Below are positions 1-13,387 of a DNA stretch of 64,000 bases, in pieces. The translations under genes and the position numbers were made by a program. Origin of the DNA: Dallia pectoralis. Its lineage: Eukaryota; Chordata; Actinopteri; Esociformes; Umbridae. The number at the start of each line of letters is the position of its first letter. The stretch's first letter is position 1. Below the pieces are notes generated by a model that saw nothing but the letters and a program-made list of their open reading frames with translations, ran no database searches and was not told the origin of the DNA. The stretch is from positions 6,197,403-6,261,402 of the forward strand of contig CM055741.1 of the NCBI GenBank assembly GCA_029465975.1, given 5' to 3'.

Positions 1-676
1 GCAACAATATGCAGGTTCAGTATTCTAATTTAATGTAGTCGTTATATCTCTAAATCTGATATCCTTACGCTCAAATTCAAAAGCCTTTGGCTACGCAGCA
101 CTCTCAGACACATAATGTAATACAGATTCTCCCAGAGGAACACGGCTGACTCATTTTGGAAGTGCCAACGTTCCGATGTTATTTTATCATTGACCAGACT
201 ACAACGACACCCGCGCTGTAACATGTGGTCCAGGGATGTTATTTACAGCCCGTCACTGGACAAAGCCGATCCGCCCTGTTTGTCAAACACACTCCCACAG
301 ATTACAGACACCCGTTTGACACAGGCATGACAGAGTGTGTGTTTGTATGTGTGTGTGCATGTGACGGTCGGCCCTGATGGATGTGCATCTAAGTGCCAAA
401 ACTGACATGTATCATGAGAGAGGGAGGCAGAAAGAGCGACAGAGGGAAGGGCAAATGAGACGCGCTAGCTCAGAAGATAATTGGCTCAACAGAAATGACA
501 CTCAAGGATGGGTGAAAGTCACGTGACACATGTATGGCATTATATGTATGTATGTTCAAATAGTGTTATTATACAGAGGTTAGCTTTTACACCTAGTGGG
601 AAATTCTTCCCTGGAATTTGCATGACATAGTTCTGCTCCCATTTCCCGAACCCATCCTGACCTCTCACCTTTGCAG

Positions 677-3600
677 AGCGGACGGTCGAAGATGGTCCCT
701 GGCTTCCCTCCCATCCTCCGGATACGGCACCAACACACCCAGCTCCACGGTAACCGCATCCGCTCCGTCTGAACGCCACAGTCCACAGGTCCATTCACGT
801 TGCAGACGCGGAATAAGCCCGTTGGCATAATTATCCGAGACGGCTTTAATTTGTCGAGACGTTTCCATTGTTTCCGTGGCCATCGATGCGAGTAAACTTG
901 ACGGGTTAAATCGTTCGAGGGGGTACAATCCAGCCGCTCGCTTTTTATTCACTTCTCGTTGCCGTCAGTGGCCCTATCAATGGCTGATTGTCTCCGTAAG
1001 TCATGAGGCAGCCATCTGATTGGATCAATGTTGTTTTGAGTCACGCTCCGACTCGTGCGAACGACATTAGTGAGAGTCAATATTCACATGAACACAGGAA
1101 TGCATTTCCATGTATTATACATTAGTCTGCTTGGTGTGCAATGTGGCATTTGGAAATCTGTCTGCTGTGGTGTTGGATGTTCTACTTCTAAGCCATTACA
1201 CGGCACACTATCAACCTTCTGGTATTTGCCCCAGTACCCCACACCCTCCACCCATAAACACACTAGCAGCCTTCTGGTATTTGCCCCAGTACCCCACACC
1301 CTCCACCCATAAACACACTAGCAGCCTTCTGGTGTTTGCCCCAGTACCCTTCACCCTCCTCCCATAAACACACTAGCAGCCTTCTGGTGTTTGCCCCAGT
1401 ACCCTTCACCCTCCTCCCATAAACACACTAGCAGCCTTCTGGTGTTTGCCCCAGTACCCTTCACCCTCCTCCCATAAACACACTAGCAGCCTTCTGGTAT
1501 TTGCCCCAGTACCCTTCACCCTCCTCCCATAAACACACTAGCAGCCTTCTGGTGTTTGCCCCAGTACCCCCCACCCTCCACCCATAAACACACTAGCAGC
1601 CTTCTGCTGTTTGCCCCAGTACCCCCACCCTCCTCCCATAAACACACTAGCAGCCTTCTGCTGTTTGCCCCAGTACCCCCGACCCTCCTCCCATAAACAC
1701 ACTAGCAACCTTCTGCTGTTTGCCCCAGTACCCTTCACCCTCCTCCCATAAACACACTAGCAGCCTTCTGGTGTTTGCCCCAGTACCCTTCACCCTCCAC
1801 CCATAAACACACTAGCAACCTTCTGGTGTTTGCCCCAGTACCCCCCACCCTCCACCCATAAACACACTAGCAGCCTTCTGCTGTTTGCCCCAGTACCCCC
1901 CACCCTCCACCCATAAACACACTAGCAGCCTTCTGCTGTTTGCCCCAGTACCCCCGACCCTCCTCCCATAAACACACTAGCAACCTTCTGCTGTTTGCCC
2001 CAGTACCCCCACCCTCCTCCCATAAACACACTAGCAACCTTCTGCTGTTTGCCCCAGTACTCTTCACCCTCCTCCCATAAACACACTAGCAGCCTTCTGG
2101 TGTTTGCCCCAGTACCCCCGACCCTCCTCCCATAAACACACTAGCAACCTTCTGCTGTTTGCCCCAGTACCCTTCACCCTCCTCCCATAAACACACTAGC
2201 AGCCTTCTGCTGTTTGCCCTAGTACCCCCGACCCTCCTCCCATAAACACACTAGCAACCTTCTGCTGTTTGCCCCAGTACCATTCACCCTCCTCCCATAA
2301 ACACACTAGCAGCCTTCTGGTGTTTGCCCCAGTACCCTTCACCCTCCACCCATAAACACACTAGCAACCTTCTGCTGTTTGCCCCAGTACCCCCCACCCT
2401 CCACCCATAAACACACTAGCAGCCTTCTGCTGTTTGCCCCAGTACCCCCGACTCTCCTCCCATAAACACACTAGCAACCTTCTGCTGTTTGCCCCAGTAC
2501 CCCCGACCCTCCTCCCATAAACACACTAGCAACCTTCTGCTGTTTGCCCCAGTACCCTTCACCCTCCTCCCATAAACACACTAGCAGCCTTCTGCTGTTT
2601 GCCCCAGTACCCCCCGACCCTCCTCCCATAAACACACTAGCAACCTTCTGGTGTTTGCCCCAGTACCCCCACCCTCCACCCATAAACACACTAGCAGCCT
2701 TCTGCTGTTTGCCCCAGTACCCCACACCCTCCTCCCATAAACACACTAGCAACCTTCTGCTGTTTGCCCCAGTACCCCCACCCTCCTCCCATAAACACAC
2801 TAGCAACCTTCTGCTGTTTGCCCCAGTACTCTTCACCCTCCTCCCATAAACACAATAGCAGCCTTCTGGTGTTTGCCCCAGTACCCCCGACCCTCCTCCC
2901 ATAAACACACTAGCAACCTTCTGCTGTTTGCCCCAGTACCCTTCACCCTCCTCCCATAAACACACTAGCAGCCTTCTGCTGTTTGCCCCAGTACCCTTCA
3001 CCCTCCTCCCATAAACACACTAGCAGCCTTCTGCTGTTTGCCCCAGTACCCTTCACCCTCCTCCCATAAACACACTAGCAGCCTTCTGGTGTTTGCCCCA
3101 GTACCCTTCACCCTCCACCCATAAACACACTAGCAACCTTCTGCTGTTTGCCCCAGTACCCTTCACCCTCCACCCATAAACACACTAGCAGCCTTCTGCT
3201 GTTTGCCCCAGTACCCTTCACCCTCCTCCCATAAACACACTAGCAGCCTTCTGGTGTTTGCCCCAGTACCCTTCACCCTCCACCCATAAACACACTAGCA
3301 ACCTTCTGCTGTTTGCCCCAGTACCCTTCACCCTCCACCCATAAACACACTAGCAGCCTTCTGCTGTTTGCCCCAGTACCCTTCACCCTCCTCCCATAAA
3401 CACACTAGCAGCCTTCTGCTGTTTGCCCCAGTACCCTTCACCCTCCACCCATAAACAAACTAGCAGCCTTCTGGTATTTGCCCCAGTCTTATTCCTTGCC
3501 GTAAATCTCAGTTGAATTTCAGTTAAAAGGTATCGTCCCAGTTGGTGAATATTACGAAGATCTTTCACATAATTCTACAGTTGGAAAACAGGACTAAAAA

Positions 3601-6600
3601 TAAACAAGCAGCACAGCAGCTACTAGCTAAGATCTGATTCGCTGCTGAGGCATGCATATATTCATACCGTGAGTTATTGCCGTGTCCCGATCTTTCCACA
3701 CTGTGGCGTTTATTTGTGTGCGTTTGTGTGTGTGTGTCTCCCTCCACATCTGAAAGTAATAGAGTGCAAAAGAAAATGAGCCTGTGTAAAAACATGAAGA
3801 GTTATGGCTTCCCCTATCCATCGCTATCATTCACTTATCCACACGGGGTTACCGGGGAGAGGGAAGGAGGCCGGGGAGGTGATAGGGAGGCGGAGGGAGA
3901 AACGGAGAGAGAGGGAGAACATTTAGCACGTTCCGTTTAGTAAGTAGTTCAGCTGAGAGACGAACCATCTAGGCAGGCCTGACGTGAATCAGCCGAGAAG
4001 AAAATGTCGACCTACAAACCAGGGCCTCGATGGACTTTAAACAACACCTCCTCCGGTGAAGATATTCTCCTCCTTATCTTCTCTCTCTCCCTCCTTTACT
4101 CAAACTCTTAATCCATCAGTCTCTCTAACCAATCTTCACCGATGCAGATCTGACCTCTCACATGCACAGTTCTGCAGTGCCGTTGACGTGACTGAAGCCA
4201 GCCACTTCCCCTTCCGCTCTCCTCATCTCCCCCGCCTCCTTGCCCGTTCCTCGTCCGCCTGTGCAGACAGCAGGTTGTAGACCTCCCCTCCAACACGGAT
4301 CATTACATGCTTGATTAGCTACGGCTGGGCGCACATACCAGAGGAGGTGGAAAGAGGAGGGGAGAGGAGGTGTGGAGGAGAGAGCAAAGGAGAGGTGAGA
4401 AGAGGAGGGGAGAGGAGAGAGACAGAGAATGTGAAATAATTATTTTTCATGTCATGTGAGTCTTTAATTTCACATTCTTGCCACAGGAAGATAACCAACA
4501 CCCACACCACCCCAACAGACACACACACACACTGAAAACCTGAAAACCACATGTGTGTGTTATAAACAATCCTGACACCAGCAGAGTACACCAAACAGAC
4601 ACATTACCGTACAACACACACACTAAATCGCACATTTATCACACTATACAAACCTGTATTACCGAACATCAGCCACACCCACTGTTCAAGCTACACCCAT
4701 CGTCCAGGCCACTCCCATTATTCAAGCCACACCCATGGTTCAGGCCACACACATTGTTCAAGCCACAGCCACGGTTCAGGCCACACCCATTGTTCAAGCC
4801 ACACCCAGGGTTCAGGCCACACCCATTGTTCAAGCCACACACACGACTCAAGCCACACCCGCGGTTCAGGCTACACACCCTCCTCCTGTTGAGCATTCGA
4901 AAGTCGTTTGGATTGTTACCAGAACTAAGTCAGTGGGGGCCATGAACCCCGTCCTAAACACACACACACACACACGCCAGTTCCCCAGTCCCCGTGGAAG
5001 ACAAGTTCATTAAAGCCTCTTATTGATCCAGCCTGTGGCCCTATAACAGAAATAAATGTTTTCTTTAAGAGGTGGGTCCTCGGTGCAGAACCCCCCCCCT
5101 GGAGGGCCGTTGTTACGTTAGCCTGTTGGAATCCAATCTGTGTTCGTTTTTACCTCGCTGCCTCGTGTGCTGGCGCTGTTATCTCGCCTTCCATCACACC
5201 TCTTTTCCTCTCGCTCCTACTCCTACGGTTACTGGTTTTGTTTGGTTATATTGACATTTGTTCGGCTGCTTTGGAGCTCTGAGTACTACAGCGATGTATG
5301 GTGGACTCGTCTACACCGTTTTGGGATTGTCGAGCGGTCGAACGGTCGATTGCTGCACCTCTCTTTCTCCAGCTTGCTCTACTCAGGTTGGCCTGGATCA
5401 TCTTAATGTTTACTGCACAACCGGCGTACAAATGAAACGGTGCAAGACTTCTCTTTTTCTATAGATGCTGTTAGCTGCTAATGGTAACGAAAGCAAGCTA
5501 ATGGACATGTGGACAATAGAAGAGCATGTACTGAAGTTAATTTAACCATTTTACACAGGCCTTATAGAGTTAGGGTTAGGACTAACAGGGTTAGGTTTAG
5601 GACTCAGAGGGTTAGGTTTAGGACTCAGAGGGTTAGGTTTAGGACTCAGAGGGTTAGGTTTAGGACTCAGAGGGTTAGGTTTAGGACTCAGTGGGTTAGG
5701 TTTAGGACTAATAGGGTTAGGTTTAGGACTAATAGGGTTAGGTTTAGGACTAATAGGGTTAGGTTTAGGACTCAGAGGGTTAGGTTTAGGACCAAAAGGG
5801 TTAGGTTTAGGACTAATAGGGTTAGGTTTAGGACTAATAGAGTTAGGTTTAGGACTAATAGGGTTAGGTTTAGGACTAATAGGGTTAGGGTTAGGACTAA
5901 CAGGGTTAGGTTTAGGACTAATTGGGAAATAGTAGTAGAGTAAGAAGGTAGAAAAACATGCTGCATTTTGTGCAGAGGACCTAAAGCTTTCATTTGACCA
6001 CTAAAAAACAATTTAGTCTAGTCCTCCTTTTTAATCCAGTCACTCACATAGATAACCGGCGAATTAAACCAAAGGAATCACCGGCTCGGGTTTCTCTTGT
6101 GGTGTTATTGAAAGGAGCACACTGTGTTTCAGGGGAGCAATTTGAAGGTAGGGATATCCTGTGGAGTTTCAATGCTGGAGTGCAATTACCGATTGAAGCG
6201 TGAAACGGGGAACTAGTCTAATATTGTTCTACAGATTGTTTAAGAAAAAATTAAGACACTTTTACAGCTTGGTTGTTATGCTGTGTTTTTGAATATTCAT
6301 TTTGCTGAGGCTTCATTTAATGCATCTCATTAGGTCGTTAGACATATTGCCCACTTATTTAGACCCCTATATATATTATACCATATTTTGAAATCAGATG
6401 GTCCTAAAACTCCTAATGTGATTTGTAATAATCAAATGGTAATAATGTCAAAGCACTGACACTTTTGTGGATTTAATGACGAATAAATCCGCTAGTTGAC
6501 TGTGGGTAGGCCGCACTTCAGAAAGACCTACATTTGTAAAGGGTTAATGTAGGTGTTGCATTGACCTTTTTAGGGCTGATTTGATGTTTTATGTTAACTG

Positions 6601-9600
6601 GTTAAATTACACTGTTCAAAAGTGCAAAGACACTTAGACATTCAGCCACTATTGCCATTTTTTGCTCCGTCTCGTCTGTCTTTGTTTTGTGGAACACGGT
6701 GTGCCGTTTGGCTGAGATTGTGTCATGCTGTAGGGATGCTTCTGTTGCTGTGGCAACTGTCCGTGGCCATTTCTGATTCCTCTCTCGCTCGTCTCCTCTT
6801 TCTCCTCCACACACCTCCTCTCCTCCCGTACCACTCCTCTCATTCCACCCTTCCAGTCCTCCTCCTCGTCACAGGAACGACTGCACCAGCTGCCCTTCCA
6901 GCCAACCATGGACGAGCTGCACTTCCTGTCCAAGCACTTCGGCAGCACCGAGAGCATCACCGACGACGACGGCGGTCGTCGCTCACCACACGTGCGCCCC
7001 CGCTCCCGCAGCCTCAGGTGAGAGGTCGTGGTTCAGGGGTACAGGTTGCCTTTGGTAAGAGGTTGTGATTCTGGGTTGGGATGCAGGCAGCCTCAGGTTA
7101 GGGATGTTAGGGTTCAGATGTTATGGACAGATCCCAGATCAGGCCTTCTACTTCGTGAAGCTTAGTGGTTACTGCCGTGTTAGAGTATTACTACCTGGTG
7201 TGAGTAGAGCAACCAATCGAATCACTTCGTTGAATCAATCAATCGAATCACTTCGTTGATTCATTGAAGTGGCTCTCCTACATCCTACATCGCCTGATTG
7301 GTTGATTATAGAGTCAGATGGAGCGTACTGCCTCTCTGATTGGTTGATTTACATAACAAGCAGATTGAATGGTCCACATTGCTCTCACGCAAACACACGC
7401 ACACACACATAAACCAGAGACACACACACTCACTGAATTCATGGATAATGTAAATCACATACTCTATCAACATTTCAAATAAATTATTTCTCTCATTCCT
7501 TGTTTTTCTTTGTCACAATATTCATTGGCTATTTCACACACAGTGTTTCTGTCTCTCTTTCTCTTTCATCCACTTTCTGTTTCTGTTGCACTCAATCTCC
7601 GTCTTCCTCCGGGTCGTTGTCTCTCCTCTAAGCCCGGGACGTTCACCGTCTTGCTATGACAACGAGATAGTGATGATGAACCATGTCTACAAGGAGCGCT
7701 TTCCCAAGGTCAGTACACCTGCACACAGTTACACACACACACAAGGTCACACACACACACACCTACACACATGGTTACACACACACACACACGCATACAC
7801 TTACACACACACACACAAATGATCACACACACATACACACATACACAAACACACATGGTCGCACACATAAATATGCCCGCACATGCATATATGCAACATG
7901 CGTACACACGCATGCACTCACACACATATTACATGGTACGCACACATGTAACATACACACACACACACACACATATTCTCGGTACACACACATACACAGA
8001 GTCTGTCCCAAGTGACCTTTTGTCCTGGCTGTAACATGTCGTGGGCAACTCCACTGGAAAATGCAGAGTTCACCTTTGAGGCGCATGTGACCTTTGACCT
8101 TTGTAATGCCGCCCACCCAGGCCACTGCCCAGATGGAGGAGCGCCTGTCAGAGTTCATCCAGAACTTCGCCCCGGAGAGCGTGCTGCCATTGGCCGATGG
8201 GGTCCTCAGCTTCATCCACCACCAGATAGCAGAGCTGTCCAGGGACTGCCTGACCAAATCCCAAGACGGGCTCATCACAACCGTGTACTTCTATGAGTTG
8301 CAGGAAAAGCTAGAGAAGATGCTGAACGATGTAAGCCCTGGGTTGCTTACCAAATAGCCTCCTACAATCTATGTAGTGCACTACCTGACACCAGAGCCTA
8401 TAGGGAAATAACAGCCTATTTCCAGTATAGTGCATGACTTAAAGGGACATTTCCAGATTTTGGGCCACTGGTTGTAAAAGTAGTGCTGTCGTGCCAAAAA
8501 GAGTCCCCTGAAGACACTTCTAAGAAAACGTTTTGTCTGTGATAGCAGAATTTAATGACCAAGTTGAAACTAATAAAATAAAGGCAATCTGGTTTCTCTC
8601 CCTTTCACTCTAAGGCTTATGAGCGGTCCGAGAGCTCCGAGTTGACCTTCGTCACTGAGCTGGTCAAAAAGCTCTTCATCATCATCTCCCGTCCCGCCAG
8701 GCTCCTGGAATGTCTGGTAAGCTAATCAGAAGTCACAAACACCAAGTTAAGATACATTCCATCACTATCATCCTTTATCACTGTCATCTTTTATCACTGT
8801 CATCCTTTATCACTGTCATCCTTTATCACTGTCATCCTTTACCACTGTCATGCTTTATCCCTGTCATCCTTTATCCCTGTCATGCTTTATCCCTGTCATC
8901 CTTTATCACTGTCATGCTTTATCCCTGTCATCCTTTATCCCTGTCATCCTTTACCACTGTCATCCTTTATCCCTGTCATCCTTTATCACTGTCATCCTTT
9001 ATCACTGTCATGCTTTATCACTGTCATCCTTTACCACTGTCATGCTTTATCCCTGTCATCCTTTATCCCTGTCATCCTTTACCACTGTCATCCTTTATCC
9101 CTGTCATCCTTTATCACTGTCATCCTTTATCACTGTCATGCTTTATCACTGTCATGCTTTATCACTGTCATCCTTTATCCCTGTCATCCTTTATCCCTGT
9201 CATCCTTTATCACTGTCATTCTTTATCACTGTCATCCTTTATCACTGTCATCCTTTATCCCTGTCATCCTTTATCACTGTCATCCTTTATCCCTGTCATC
9301 CTTTATCCCTGTCATCCTTTATCCCTGTCATCCTTTATCCCTGTCATGCTTTATCCCTGTCATCCTTTACCACTGTCATCCTTTATCACTGTCATCCTTT
9401 ATCCCTGTCATCCTTTATCACTGTCATCCTTTACCACTGTCATGCTTTATCCCTGTCATCCTTTATCCCTGTCATCCTTTACCACTGTCATCCTTTATCC
9501 CTGTAATCCTTTATCACTGTCATCCTTTATCCCTGTCATCCTTTATCCCTGTCATCCTTTATCACTGTCATCCTTTACCACTGTCATCCTTTATCACTGT

Positions 9601-12600
9601 CATCCTTTATCACTGTCATCCTTTACCACTGTCATCCTTTATCACTGTCATGCTTTATCCCTGTCATCCTTTATCCCTGTCATTCTTTACCACTGTCATC
9701 CTTTATCACTGTCATCCTTTATCCCTGTCATCCTTTATCCCTGTCATCCTTTATCACTGTCATCCTTTATCCCTGTCATCCTTTATCATTATGATCCTTT
9801 ATCCCTGTCATCCTTTATCCCTGTCATCCTTTATCCCTGTCATCCGTTATCATTATCATCTTTTATCACTGTCATACTTTATCCCTGTAATCCTTTATCA
9901 CTGTCATCCTTTATCCCTGTCATGCTTTATCCCTGTAATCCTTTATCACTGTCATCCTTTATCCCTGTCATCCTTTATCCCTGTCATCCTTTATCACTGT
10001 CATCCTTTACCACTGTCATCCTTTATCACTGTCATCCTTTATCACTGTCATCCTTTACCACTGTCATTCTTTACCACTGTCATCCTTTATCACTGTCATC
10101 CTTTATCCCTGTCATCCTTTATCACTGTCATCCTTTATCATTATGATCCTTTATCCCTGTCATCCTTTATCACTGTCATCCTTTATCCCTGTCATCCGTT
10201 ATCATTATCATATTTTATCACTGTCATCCTTTATCCCTGTCATCCTTTATCCCTGTCATTCTTTATCCCTGTCATGCTTTACCACTGTCATCCTTTATCA
10301 CTGTCATCCTTTATCACTGTCATCCGTTATCCCTGTCATCCTTTATCCCTGTCATGCTTTATCCCTGTAATCCTTTATCACTGTCATCCTTTATCCCTGT
10401 CATCCTTTATCCCTGTCATCCTTTATCACTGTCATCCTTTATCCCTGTCATCCTTTATCCCTGTCATCCTTTATCACTGTCATCCTTTATCATTATCATC
10501 TTTTATCACTGTCATTTTTTATCCCTGTCATACTTTACCACTGTCATCCTTTATCATTGTCATCCTCTATCACCGTCACCCTTCATCACCCTCGTCCTCT
10601 ATCACTGTCACCCTTCATCACCCTCGTCCTCTATCACTGTCACCCTTCATCACCCTCGTCCTCTATCACTGTCACCCTTCATCACCCTCATCCTCTATCA
10701 CTGTCATTCTTCATCACCCTCGTTCTCTATCACTGTCACCCTTCATCACCCTCATCCTCTATCACTGTCACCCTTCATCACCCTCATCCTCTATCACTGT
10801 CACCCTTCATCACCCTCATCCTCTATCACTGTCACCCTTCATCACCCTCATCCTCTATCACTGTCACCCTTCATCACCCTCATCCTCTATCACTGTCACC
10901 CTTCATCACCCTCATCCTCTATCACTGTCACCCTTCATCACCCTCATTCTCTATCACCGTCACCCTTCATCACCCTCGTCCTCTATCACTGTCATCCTTT
11001 ATCATTGTCATCCTCTATCACCGTCACCCTTCATCACCCTCGTCCTCTATCACTGTCACCCTTCATCACCCTCATCCTCTATCACTGTCACCCTTCATCA
11101 CCCTCATCCTCTATCACTGTCACCCTTCATCACCCTCGTCCTCTATCACTGTCACCCTTCATCACCCTCATTCTCTATCACCGTCACCCTTCATCACCCT
11201 CATCCTCTATCACTGTCACCCTTCATCACCCTCGTCCTCTATCACTGTCACCCTTCATCACCCTCGTCCTCTATCACTGTCACCCTTCATCACCCTCATC
11301 CTCTATCACCGTCACCCTTCATCACCCTCGTCCTCTATCACTGTCACCCTTCATCACCCTCGTCCTCTATCACTGTCACCCTTCATCACCCTCGTCCTCT
11401 ATCACTGTCACCCTTCATCACCCTCGTCCTCTATCACTGTCACCCTTCATCACCCTCATTCTCTATCACCGTCACCCTTCATCACCCTCGTCCTCTATCA
11501 CTGTCACCCTTCATCACCCTCGTCCTCTATCACCGTCACCCTTCATCACCCTCGTCCTCTATCACTGTCACCCTTCATCACCCTCGTCCTCTATCACTGT
11601 CACCCTTCATCACCCTCGTCCTCTATCACCGTCACCCTTCATCACCCTCGTCCTCTATCACCGTCATCATAATTTGTATTAATGGTTTCTAGATGGTCAC
11701 CACAACCCTTATTGTGAGAATGAGCGGTGTAAAGCCTGTTGTGCCGGCTACATTTCCAGTCGTCTCGACTACCTAATCGCTCCCAGCTTCCAGTTGGCTC
11801 ATTATTCCCTTATTAGTCCCCCCTCAGTCACTAAAAATATATTAATGTACTATAGTGGCCTAATGTATGCCATCAATAAATTGCTCTGGACGAGAGCCTT
11901 GGCTGAATTGCATACAGTAGCGTAGGCACTTGATTGTTTTGCTGAGCCTGGCGACATGGGCGCTGTGCTAATTTAATCCGCCGTCCTCTGTCTGTTATCT
12001 TTCGGGATGTCATTTAATGTTCCCCGATTCATTGCTGGAGAATCCGCCAATTCGGGTACGGCAGTAGCCGCGTCACCCCGCAAACTCCGCCGACCGATCC
12101 ACGGACCCCCGAACCGAACGGTTTGACGTGCACGTGTGTGTGTGTGTCAGTACCGGCAGACGCAGGAGTCACTGAAGGGCAACCTGTTTTACATGGCCAG
12201 AGGAAATGTACCCGGAGTTCACACACTGATTGATGGTCTCTGCTGCATGTCGTCCTCCCTTTCGCCACGCCCCCTTACACCGTTTCGCGTCTCTCCTTCC
12301 TGTTGCCGGGGCAACCGGCAGGAAAGGTCGACAGGGTCAGGCCGAATGGTTCTTGCCGTGTCAGTTATATTAGTCAGGGAGGAGAAGAGATGCAAGCGAG
12401 AGAGGGAGCGAGAGAGAGGGACGGGAAGAGGGGTTGACGGAGAGAGATGCTGAGCAAGAGAGAGAGAGAGAGAAGGACAGGGTAAAGAAGAGAAAATAAG
12501 GACGAGGGAGGGAGAGAGGGGGAGGGAGAGAGGGGGAGGGAGAGAGGGGAGGGAGAGAGGGGAGGGAGAGATGGGGAGGGAGAGAGGGGGAGGGAGAGAG

Positions 12601-13387
12601 GGGGGGAGGGAGAGGGGGAGGGAGAGAGGTAGTCGGCACATACACTGGCATCAGCCCCTCCAATCACAGTCTCCTCTGATCTGGGAGAGATGTCAGTGAC
12701 ACGGTAGAGATACATTACCGTAGACGTACGCAGCGTAGAGCCGAACCGAATGAAATGCTGCACAGTCTATTGTCCCGTCTCTACGTTAGCTTCACACTGA
12801 TGTGAACTAGGAAACAGATGTTTACATAGAGTGATGTGATGTGTTCATTCTATTTCTGCGGATTCACACACCACTATCAGTATATATGCATTGCTGTGTC
12901 CGAGGTCAGGAGAAACACCTCCCCATTGTGCCTCAGGCTCCCTGGTTTCCAAACACAATTTTATATCACTGCTCCAGGATAGAGTAAATAAACTCAGATA
13001 TTGTGTGTCACACTATATATTGTACCCCATCTTGTGAATAGCTACCATACTGTACGGTCAATGAGAGAGCGCTGTGTGTCACACCCTATATTGTCCCCCT
13101 CTCCATTAAATAGCTACCATACTGTTCGGTCAATGAGAGAGCGCTGTGTGTCACACCCTATATTGTCCCCCTCTCCATTAAATAGCTACCATACTGTACG
13201 GTCAATGAGAAAGCATTGTGTGTCACGCCCTATATCGTCCCCCTCTTTCTGTAGGAGTTCAATCCAGAGGAGTTCTACCACCTGCTGGAAGCGGCGGAGG
13301 ACCACGCCAAGGAGGGACACCTGATGAAGACGGACATCCCACGTTACATCATCAGCCAGCTGGGGCTGACCCGGGACCCCCTGGAGG
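677..13387 (+). CDS. mast1: mast1 N-terminal and pre-kinase (DUF1908-type) exons
   Basis: Six exons (677-749, 6857-7017, 7633-7708, 8121-8330, 8615-8716, 13255-13387). The first two carry the Ser-rich stretch and QERLHQLPFQPTMDELHFL, then RRSPHVRPRSRSL, a likely basic and phosphorylatable segment. The third to sixth encode the helical pre-kinase domain typical of MAST kinases: NEIVMMNHVYKERFPK, ATAQMEERLSEF, LPLADGVLSFIHHQ, LVKKLFIIISRPARLLECL, EFNPEEFYHLLEAAEDHAKE and IPRYIISQLGLTRDP. The exon pairs are separated by very long repeat-filled introns (6.1 kb and 4.5 kb). The donor after 749 (GTAACC) is weak but is the only one that keeps the family sequence joined. Confidence 0.93.

Noticed and set aside
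665..952. Antisense ORFs over the first mast1 exon
   Set aside because: Shadow frames of a real exon; no independent support.
5563..5930. True interstitial telomere
   Set aside because: The period is 21 bp with an invariant non-telomeric 'ggact'; there is no run of exact TTAGGG.
8882..11692. 936-codon + strand ORF (repeated SLSSFITVILYHCHP-type sequence)
   Set aside because: It is the translation of a 16/32-bp minisatellite open in all three frames. It has no splice link to mast1: the exon reads GTAAGCTAA and stops at once.
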